Source of the DNA: Thermococcus sp. JdFR-02 | GTDB lineage: Archaea; Methanobacteriota_B; Thermococci; Thermococcales; Thermococcaceae | Reading direction: 5' to 3' | Length of the DNA stretch: 64,000 bases | Assembly: GCA_002009975.1 (NCBI GenBank) | Contig: MTLP01000022.1 | Coordinates: 1 to 64,000 of the forward strand | Shown: one piece after another, positions 58,082 to 64,000 of the stretch | How the letters are laid out: every line of letters begins with the position of its first letter | Position numbering within the stretch: the stretch's first letter is position 1 | Position numbers and translations under genes: made by a program | The notes under the pieces: generated by a model | Told to the model about the DNA's origin: nothing | Database searches by the model: none | The model's input: only the letters and a program-made list of their open reading frames with translations

Positions 58082-58527
58082 GGCTTTAAGTTCATATCCT
58101 CCTTTACGATTTCCATTGCAACATGGGTAGTCGTTTTTTCAACTCCGTCAATAGACAGTACACTCTTTACGAATTTGTTCATATCTTCCCTTCCTCTGAA
58201 CTTTGCCACAACGATTATGTCAAATTCCCCAGTTACGTCATAAACGCACATCACATGATCATCCTTAGCTATCTCCTTTTCTATCTCTATTATCCTTTTT
58301 CCTTGAGCTCTAACACCAATTATAGCTGTAAGACCATAACCGAGCTTTTCATAATCTAATTTTGGGTAGAAGCCTTTTATCACACCTTCCTCTTCAAGTC
58401 TCTTAATTCTATTATACACAGTGCCAACTGCAATCCCTAACTCTTTAGCGATTTCTCTATAAGATAGACGAGCATCTTTTTGTAAGAGCGTTAATATTTG
58501 CCTATCCAAGTCATCTATCACTATCAT
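58078..58527 (-). CDS. Lrp/AsnC family transcriptional regulator
   Basis: The protein has about 149 residues from ATG 58527 (GTG 58521 is possible: GGGGG lies just before). N-terminal helix-turn-helix (LDRQILTLLQKDARLSYREI, AVGTVYNRIKRLEEEGVIKG) and C-terminal RAM domain (GEFDIIVVAKFRGREDMNKF) are both clear. These regulators form octamers that respond to amino acids. It converges on the gfcR operon. Confidence 0.9.
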   Translation of the reverse strand: MIVIDDLDRQILTLLQKDARLSYREIAKELGIAVGTVYNRIKRLEEEGVIKGFYPKLDYEKLGYGLTAIIGVRAQGKRIIEIEKEIAKDDHVMCVYDVTGEFDIIVVAKFRGREDMNKFVKSVLSIDGVEKTTTHVAMEIVKEDMNLKP

Positions 58528-58591
58528 CCCCCTTTCCATAATTTACCGTAAAGTTTAAATATTCTTCCCTTTTCAATCCTTCTTGGACTGA

Positions 58592-58669
58592 GGACCGGTA
58601 GCCTAGCCAGGATAGGGCAGCGGCCTCCTAAGCCGCAGGTCCGGGGTTCGAATCCCCGCCGGTCCGCCA
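58592..58669 (+). tRNA. tRNA-Arg (anticodon CCT)
   Basis: Acceptor GGACCGG pairs with CCGGTCC, the anticodon stem GCGGC/GCCGC encloses CTCCTAA (anticodon CCT), and the T arm is GGGGTTCGAATCCCC. Discriminator G and CCA are encoded. Unlike the Gly tRNA, it carries no inserted element. Confidence 0.95.
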
Positions 58670-58736
58670 AAACAAAAATCTAGCCTTTTTATAATTTTCT
58701 TCCAAATTAAAAATAGAAGAGTACAAACTAGTGAAG

Positions 58737-59879
58737 CTACCACTTTGATAGGAGGTAATCCTTCTCCTTCAAAAATATCTCTGCTCTTCTTTCAATGATC
58801 CTCTCAGCTTCTAATGTACTCATGTCTTTAGTTTTTTCAACGAAATCTGCTGTCTTTGCAAAGTAAAGCGGAACTAGTGGTTCCGGCTTTTCTAATATTC
58901 CATTCTTGTAAGCAACAGCAGCATCGTATAAAACATGGCTCCAAAGAATGTCATCGAAGTCAAATGTTTTTAGAGCTTTTTCAACACTTCCAAATGTTTC
59001 CTCTGAAAGAACTTTCTTCAAAATATCTCTATTCTCCTCAAATCCTTCTTTTGCCTTAATTTTTAGTTTCTCAAGGTTAATTTTAACTTCTTCTGGTTCT
59101 GCTTTTTCGACCTTTCCTACTAGAGGTACCTCCGTAATCTCCCTCACATTTTTCCAAACATTTTCATATTTCTTCATCAGCATAAATAGGGTCCCAACAA
59201 CTTGATTGAACATTGGGCCTAGACTCTCTGCTGGGTCCTTTGGGTTATGAATCTTTAAACCTAACGCCGTTTGAATAACTTTAAACCCTTCTGCAATTGC
59301 TGTAGTTGTTAAAAAGATGTCAACTCCAAATCTTGCAACGTCAGTCTTCCAAACTTCTCCATTTTTTAAATAGACATCAAAGAGCCTTGAACTTACTCCA
59401 AAATCTCCTCCAATTGGCTGTCTGACTTTAAATCCATACAAAGCGGTTGTCATTGGAAAGGCGATGTTGTTCGTTATAGTTCCATCGTATTTATGCCTAA
59501 TATAATATGGAACAACAAAATCGTAGCCATCAACAATAGGCTTTGCAAATTTATAAATCCACTCTGGAGTTATGCTCCTCAAATCACTATCAACAAAGAT
59601 CAAAATTTCTGCACCTTTTTCTCTTGCAAGTTCCATTAGCTCCTTCATAGCACTCCCTTTTCCGGGAATAGGCCATTTATAAACAAAGCTTAAAACTTCA
59701 ATTCCTTCTGGGACTTTTGTGCTTAAAACAACGTCTCTTGTGCCATCTTTACTTCCGCCATCAGCGTTTACTATTATTCCTCCCCCAAAATACTTTTTTA
59801 AGCCTTCTGCAACCTGTTTAACGACAAAGCCAATTGTGTCAGCGTTATTATAGCTCGGGATTCCAACCATAATTTTCAT
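58737..59879 (-). CDS. GT2/GT81-type glycosyltransferase, glucosyl-3-phosphoglycerate-synthase-like
   Basis: The 380-residue protein starts at ATG 59879 (GGAGGGA upstream). It shows a GT-A fold start (VGIPSYNNADTIGFVVKQVA), NADGGSKDGT, the sugar-nucleotide/metal DSD in LIFVDSDLRSITPEWIYK, and QPIGGDFGVSS, as in GpgS-type GT81 enzymes that make glucosylglycerate, a compatible solute. Mannosyl transfer is an alternative. The C-terminal 130 residues are helical. It diverges from two oxidoreductases. Confidence 0.75.
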   Translation of the reverse strand: MKIMVGIPSYNNADTIGFVVKQVAEGLKKYFGGGIIVNADGGSKDGTRDVVLSTKVPEGIEVLSFVYKWPIPGKGSAMKELMELAREKGAEILIFVDSDLRSITPEWIYKFAKPIVDGYDFVVPYYIRHKYDGTITNNIAFPMTTALYGFKVRQPIGGDFGVSSRLFDVYLKNGEVWKTDVARFGVDIFLTTTAIAEGFKVIQTALGLKIHNPKDPAESLGPMFNQVVGTLFMLMKKYENVWKNVREITEVPLVGKVEKAEPEEVKINLEKLKIKAKEGFEENRDILKKVLSEETFGSVEKALKTFDFDDILWSHVLYDAAVAYKNGILEKPEPLVPLYFAKTADFVEKTKDMSTLEAERIIERRAEIFLKEKDYLLSKW

Positions 59880-59893
59880 CCTTTCATCCCTCC

Positions 59894-59923
59894 AAAAATA
59901 CAACCATCCAAAGTGGTTTATAT
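59894..59923. promoter_or_regulatory. shared 30-bp motif, copy 1
   Basis: The motif reads AAAAATACAACC then ATCCAAAGTGGTTTATAT; AACCA...TGGTT is an inverted pair. About 25 of 30 bases match 62036-62065. It lies between the divergent glycosyltransferase and oxidoreductase promoters (TATA candidates near 59917-59925 minus and 59933-59942 plus). Confidence 0.55.
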
Positions 59924-59975
59924 TGGGGAAAGCATTATATACTTTTTGTTTTTAGAACAACCTTGAGGGATATAT

Positions 59976-61004
59976 ATGGCAGAAAGGAAACTCCGAGTAG
60001 GAGTCATAGGATGTGGCAACATTTTTAATTTAGCGCACAGAAATGCCCTAAAAAAGCTGGAAAACATCAAAGTTGTTGCTTTTATGGACATTAAAGTGGA
60101 AAAAGCAAAACAAGCAGCGAAAGAGTTTAATGCAAGCTATTATAGAAATCTAGATGAGTTTCTTGATTTAGATTTAGACGTTGTTGAAATTCTAACTCCA
60201 ACCTACACACATGCAGACTTGGCTATTAAAGCATTAAAGAGTGGAAAACATGTTATCGTTGAAAAACCAATAGCCTTAACCTCTGAAGAAGCTGAAAGAA
60301 TGATAAAAACTGCTGAAAAAGAAGATTTAAAGCTCTTTGTAGGACATGTAAGACGTTTTGACAAAAGATGGATGCAGATAAAAGAGATACTCAAAAAAAG
60401 AAACATTTTACCGATGCATATAAAGAAATCAGAAGTTCAAAGATTGCCTTTTCCAGAGACTTACTGGTATTGGAAGAACAACAAAAGCGGAGGAGTTGCA
60501 ATAGACTTAGGGGTTCACGTTACAGACTTCTTGAGATGGTACTTTGAGAGCGAGCCTGTTGAAGTGTTTGCTCTTGGTAAAATGATAAAAAAAGAAGCAA
60601 TAGCAAATAACACTTACGATCATTTTGTCATGATGATTAAGTTTAATGGAGGAAAAACAGGAATAGCTGAAGTGAGCTGGGCTTATCCATATCCAGCGCG
60701 CTATGGAGTTTTCTATCATCATCTAGATATCATCGGCAAAAATGGAAGAATCAGGTATACCCCAATGGATACCCCAGTAGTTGGAGTCGCGAAAAGGCAC
60801 TTTGAAATGCCACGCTTTTCCCCATTGTTATCAACATTCCCAGATGCCTTTGAGAGGGAATTAAGACACTTTATAGAATGCATATCCAGAAACAAAGAAC
60901 CTGTTGTGACAGCACATGATGCAAAGATAGCCCTAGAGATAGCAGAAAAAGCCCTTGAATCCGCTAAAAGAGGAGAAGCGGTTAGAATGGAGGTGAGAGA
61001 ATGA
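59976..61004 (+). CDS. Gfo/Idh/MocA-family oxidoreductase 1
   Basis: The 342-residue protein has the N-terminal Rossmann motif VGVIGCGNIFNLAH and the family signature EKPIALTSEEAERMI near residue 95. The C-terminal sheet domain has SGGVAIDLGVHVTDFLRWYF with the active-site His region (DLGVH) and YDHF. Family members oxidise or reduce sugars and inositols with NAD(P). GAGGGA precedes ATG. It overlaps its paralogue by four bases. Confidence 0.88.
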   Translation: MAERKLRVGVIGCGNIFNLAHRNALKKLENIKVVAFMDIKVEKAKQAAKEFNASYYRNLDEFLDLDLDVVEILTPTYTHADLAIKALKSGKHVIVEKPIALTSEEAERMIKTAEKEDLKLFVGHVRRFDKRWMQIKEILKKRNILPMHIKKSEVQRLPFPETYWYWKNNKSGGVAIDLGVHVTDFLRWYFESEPVEVFALGKMIKKEAIANNTYDHFVMMIKFNGGKTGIAEVSWAYPYPARYGVFYHHLDIIGKNGRIRYTPMDTPVVGVAKRHFEMPRFSPLLSTFPDAFERELRHFIECISRNKEPVVTAHDAKIALEIAEKALESAKRGEAVRMEVRE

Positions 61005-62023
61005 TTAGGTTTGGAATCATAAGTTATGCTCATCCTCATGCCATAAGATATGCTGAAACCATAGTAAATAATCCAAAGGCTAAGCTCTATGCAATTTCCG
61101 GTGACGGTGCAAACAGTGATGTTGCAAAAAGGGAAGCACAAAGATTTACAGTCAAAGGTTCTATAGTAAGATTTTACGAAAATTATGAACAGCTTTTGAA
61201 AGATAAAAAGGTTGATGCTGTTTATATTGCAATTGAAACTTACAGACACAAAGAAGTTGCAATTAGGGCTGCAGAAGAGGGGAAGCACATACTTTTAGAA
61301 AAACCAATAGCATTAAATCTTAAAGATGCTGAGGAGATTATTAAAACTGCAAAAAAGAATGATGTTAAGTTAATGGTTCCATTCAATCCACGTTTTACAA
61401 CCCCATTAATGAAAGCCAAGGAAATGATAGAAAGGGGAGAGATAGGCAAGCTAGAGTATATAAATGCAATTTCAGAATATGTAAAACCTCCAATCTTCTT
61501 AGAGGGGCTGGATTTGAGCTGGTTCTTAGATAGCAAAAAATCTGGTGGCGGTGGCTTTATGGACACAGCACCACATGGAATCGATTCCCTTCTATGGCTA
61601 GTAAAAAGCGAACCTAAGAAGGTTTATGCCGATATAGGCTCAAAGATCTACGGATTTCCAGTGGATGATATTGGAACAGCAGTTTTAGAGTTTAAAAATG
61701 GCGTTATAGCAGTTTTAAGTGCTGGATGGGGCAATCCAAAAGGTTACTCATACAACCTTGAACTTAAGTATTACTTGGTTGGAAAAGAAGGATTCTTGGA
61801 TGTAAGAACAGTTTACCCAGATTTTACAGTGTATCAAGATAGAGCTGAGAAGATCTATTGGGAAAGAGTGGATGTTGAAAACATTGTTAAAAGCTTCGTA
61901 AATTCAATAATCTACGATAAGGATCCTCCAATTACTGGAGAAGACGCCAAGAAGAACCTTGCAATAATTTTAGCCGCTTATGAATCTTCTAAGACTGGAA
62001 AGGTTATTAAACTTTCCCTGTAA
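61001..62023 (+). CDS. Gfo/Idh/MocA-family oxidoreductase 2
   Basis: The 340-residue protein starts at ATG 61001 after GGAGGTGAGAGA. FGIISYAHPHAIRYAETI replaces the usual glycine-rich start and lacks the G-x-G-x-x-G loop, so cofactor binding may differ. EKPIALNLKDAEEII and SGGGGFMDTAPHGIDSLLWL match the family. It follows its paralogue in the same operon, suggesting a two-step or two-subunit oxidation of one sugar. Confidence 0.82.
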   Translation: MIRFGIISYAHPHAIRYAETIVNNPKAKLYAISGDGANSDVAKREAQRFTVKGSIVRFYENYEQLLKDKKVDAVYIAIETYRHKEVAIRAAEEGKHILLEKPIALNLKDAEEIIKTAKKNDVKLMVPFNPRFTTPLMKAKEMIERGEIGKLEYINAISEYVKPPIFLEGLDLSWFLDSKKSGGGGFMDTAPHGIDSLLWLVKSEPKKVYADIGSKIYGFPVDDIGTAVLEFKNGVIAVLSAGWGNPKGYSYNLELKYYLVGKEGFLDVRTVYPDFTVYQDRAEKIYWERVDVENIVKSFVNSIIYDKDPPITGEDAKKNLAIILAAYESSKTGKVIKLSL

Positions 62024-62035
62024 CTTTACTTTTTT

Positions 62036-62065
62036 CAAAATACAACAACTGAAAGTGGTTCTATC
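62036..62065. promoter_or_regulatory. shared 30-bp motif, copy 2, before ABC transporter
   Basis: The motif reads CAAAATACAACAACTG then AAAGTGGTTCTATC, matching 59894-59923 at about 25 of 30 positions. It lies directly upstream of the TATA candidate CTTATATAT (about 62072-62080) for the binding-protein gene. Confidence 0.55.
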
Positions 62066-62124
62066 ATAACGCTTATATATCCTATGTTGCATAATTTTAG
62101 TGACATGTACCGAGGTGGTGTCTA

Positions 62125-63447
62125 ATGAAAAAGGCAGTACTTAGCCTATTTTTGATTGGAGTTTTAGCCTTTGCTGTTGTAGCAAGTGGATGTGTAAGTA
62201 AGGAAGAAACAACGCCCACAACTTCAGAACAACCAAAAGAAACTACGCCTGCAAAACTTATATGGGTTTCAACCCAACTTAATCCACCCGAAGAGAGAGC
62301 ATTTGTCCAAGAGGTTCTTCTAAGCGAATTTAAGAAGGAGACAGGAATTGATGTTGAGTTTATTGCCATATCCTATACAGACTTGGCAACAAGACTTGAA
62401 GCTGAAGAAACAACTGGCAAGGTTACAATTGATGTAATTGGTGAATTACACGGAGGATTGGATTACTTTAACTCAAAAGGCTGGCTAATGGACCTAAGCA
62501 ACATGCCAGCCTTAAGTGGAAGAACTTTCATCTCAACCTTTGAAAAGTATGCAACAATTGGTGGAAAGAAGGTTTATGTTCCATGGATGAGCGCTACCTA
62601 CGTAATGGTAATTAACAAGAAAGCTTTTGACTATCTCCCAGATGGACTAACAAAGGATGATGTTATGAAAGGAACCGAGAAGTGGACTTATGACGCATTC
62701 TTAGCTTGGGCTAAGAAGCTTAAAGAAGCAACTGGTTCACCACAAGTTGGATTCCCAGCAGGTCCAAAAGGATTATTCGTAAGATTCTTGCACGGTTACA
62801 TATACCCTGCATATACTGGATATCAAGCAAAAGCCTTTGATTCACCAGAAGCTGTAACAATGTGGAACTACCTTAAGAGCCTCTGGCCATACGTGCACCC
62901 AGCAAGTACAACATGGGATGCTATGTCAGATCCACTCCTTAAGGGAGAAGTCCTAATCGCTTGGGATCACACTGCAAGAATTAAGAATGCTATTGAAACA
63001 AGACCAGATGACTTTGTAGTTGTTCCAGTTCCAAGAGGACCAAAGGGAAGAGGATTCATCCTAGTCGTCGCTGGATTAGCCATTCCACAAAACGCTCCAA
63101 ATCCAGATGCAGCTTGGAAATTAATTGACTACCTTACAAAGCCAGAAACACAAGTTAAGGTTCTCGAAAAGGTTGGATTCTTCCCAACAGTTAAAGAGGC
63201 AAGCGGCGCTCTACCAGCAGGACCACTTAAGATCTTAGCTGAGGGTGTTGCTGCTCAGTCATCAACACCAGATGCAGTAGTTGCTATGATTCCAAACTTG
63301 GGTGCAAAGGGTGGTGAATTCAAAGCTATTTACAAGGAAGCATTTACAAGGATTGTCTTAAACAACGAAGATCCAGCAACAGTTACAAAAGAACTTGGTC
63401 CAAAGCTTAAGGGATTGTTCGAGGAAGTAGGAATAGAAGTTCCATGA
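62125..63447 (+). CDS. extracellular solute-binding lipoprotein (ABC importer)
   Basis: The 440-residue protein has a lipoprotein signal (AVLSLFLIGVLAFAVVASGC, lipobox ASGC), a Thr/Pro linker, and a family 1 binding domain (LLSEFKKETGIDVEFIAIS, then GGKKVYVPWMSATYVMVINK and IDYLTKPETQVKVLEKVGFF). It would pass a sugar to the permease that follows. GAGGTGG precedes ATG. It differs clearly from the binding protein at 12824. Confidence 0.9.
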   Translation: MKKAVLSLFLIGVLAFAVVASGCVSKEETTPTTSEQPKETTPAKLIWVSTQLNPPEERAFVQEVLLSEFKKETGIDVEFIAISYTDLATRLEAEETTGKVTIDVIGELHGGLDYFNSKGWLMDLSNMPALSGRTFISTFEKYATIGGKKVYVPWMSATYVMVINKKAFDYLPDGLTKDDVMKGTEKWTYDAFLAWAKKLKEATGSPQVGFPAGPKGLFVRFLHGYIYPAYTGYQAKAFDSPEAVTMWNYLKSLWPYVHPASTTWDAMSDPLLKGEVLIAWDHTARIKNAIETRPDDFVVVPVPRGPKGRGFILVVAGLAIPQNAPNPDAAWKLIDYLTKPETQVKVLEKVGFFPTVKEASGALPAGPLKILAEGVAAQSSTPDAVVAMIPNLGAKGGEFKAIYKEAFTRIVLNNEDPATVTKELGPKLKGLFEEVGIEVP

Positions 63448-63460
63448 GGGAGGAGGAAGA

Positions 63461-64000
63461 ATGAAGATTAAATCTGAATTCCTTCCCTACCTTTTAATTT
63501 TACCTGCCTTTGCGTATTTAATGTTCTTTGTTGGTTATCCTCTAGCTCAGGCATTGTATTTAGCCTTTACTCAGAATGGTGCGTTTTCTTTAGCCACAGT
63601 TCGTAGAGCGATTAGCGATTATTATTTTTGGACTGCTTTAAAATATACCCTCGGTTTAGCTGCTATAATAGTTCCAACCCAAGTTATTTTAGCATTGGTT
63701 TTAGCATTGGTTATGAATAAGAGTTTTAAGGGTAGAGATTTGAGTATATACGCTCTTGTGATTCCCTTAACAATAAGTGATGTTGCTGCTGGTCTTATCT
63801 GGTACTCAATGCTTTCACCCTACGGGTTTTTAAATAAGCTCCTAATGAATATTGGGATTCTTGATAACCCAATCTACTTTTTTGGATATCAATTTAGGCA
63901 TATGGAATTCTTGGCAATAGTTTTGGCTGAGCTTTGGAGGGCTACCGCTATAGTTTTTGTTATAATCTTAGCAGGTCTCCAGATGATAAGTAACGAATAT
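63461..64000 (+). CDS. ABC transporter permease, MalF type (cut by window end)
   Basis: 180 codons are visible from ATG 63461 (GGGAGGAGGAAG ahead). Membrane helices include YLLILPAFAYLMFFVGYPLA, KYTLGLAAIIVPTQVILALV and LSIYALVIPLTISDVAAGLI, and VLAELWRATAIVFVIILAGL leads into the expected EAA loop. It is co-transcribed with the binding protein and is the first permease of the importer. Confidence 0.88.
   Translation, partial: MKIKSEFLPYLLILPAFAYLMFFVGYPLAQALYLAFTQNGAFSLATVRRAISDYYFWTALKYTLGLAAIIVPTQVILALVLALVMNKSFKGRDLSIYALVIPLTISDVAAGLIWYSMLSPYGFLNKLLMNIGILDNPIYFFGYQFRHMEFLAIVLAELWRATAIVFVIILAGLQMISNEY

Overview
The window looks like the chromosome of a low-GC member of the Thermococcales (Pyrococcus/Thermococcus group). 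It shows archaeal TATA promoters and strong GGAGGTG-type ribosome binding sites. It also carries SRP54, archaeal Trm-G10, TrmB-, Lrp- and AbrB-type regulators, archaeal tRNAs with encoded CCA, a hyperthermophile-type methylthioadenosine phosphorylase and an alanine aminotransferase of the Pyrococcus type. Everything here was read from sequence and family knowledge; no database search was run.

Region 1 (1-20.9 kb) is metabolic. A PLP aminotransferase (cut by the window edge) diverges from a CstA peptide-transporter operon. That operon also holds two tandem small paralogues, an ArsA-type ATPase, a MIP18-like protein and a membrane-anchored protein. A minus-strand group follows: RlmN-like radical SAM protein, FAD oxidoreductase, isochorismatase-like hydrolase and Trm-G10. 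Then comes a sugar-uptake and phosphorolysis locus. On the minus strand are a secreted GH130-like protein, MalK-, MalG- and MalF-like proteins and a binding lipoprotein. On the plus strand are a TrmB-type regulator, a beta-phosphoglucomutase-like HAD protein, a GH65 phosphorylase and a cytosolic GH130. Alanine aminotransferase, a small ubiquitin-fold protein and tRNA-Arg(GCG) end the region.

Region 2 (21147-44885, about 23.7 kb) is an integrated virus-like element in the 3' half of tRNA-Gly(GCC). It is bounded by a 46-bp direct repeat, and its SSV-type integrase gene is split into an N-part at the left end and a C-part at the right end. From left to right it holds a winged-helix regulator, a replication block (PD-(D/E)XK-like nuclease, three unknown proteins, MCM helicase with a long N-terminal extension), and two divergent double-AbrB regulators. 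A cargo block follows: C2H2 protein, nuclease-like protein, membrane/coiled-coil proteins and a ClpP/SDH-type serine protease. The last block is a minus-strand virion block with VP1-like two-helix coat protein, other small membrane proteins, a P-loop ATPase and two large secreted surface proteins. The overall plan resembles the PAV1/TPV1-type spindle-shaped viruses and TKV-like proviruses of Thermococcales. A 91-bp perfect inverted repeat and a decayed mcm fragment record rearrangements inside it.

Region 3 (44.9-53.2 kb) begins with a possible integrase remnant. Next is a two-gene module: a protein resembling the N-terminal half of AGOG DNA glycosylase, and a protein made of two copies of one domain. 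Housekeeping genes (MTA phosphorylase, DUF89, MFS transporter with a perfect palindromic operator, PH/SHOCT protein) follow. Then there is a compact minus-strand cluster of very small hydrophobic peptides and membrane proteins with a SpoIIM/DUF95 protein. This has the look of a circular-bacteriocin-like (archaeocin) locus.

Region 4 (53.5-64 kb) carries SRP54, a stand-alone RAM domain, a YkgJ-type cysteine-cluster protein, a GfcR-like regulator with a degenerate KaiC-V4R protein and a zinc-finger protein, an Lrp regulator, and tRNA-Arg(CCT). It ends with a second sugar locus: GpgS-like glycosyltransferase diverging from two Gfo/Idh/MocA oxidoreductases, and an ABC transporter that runs off the window. 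A shared 30-bp motif lies in front of both the glycosyltransferase/oxidoreductase genes and the transporter.
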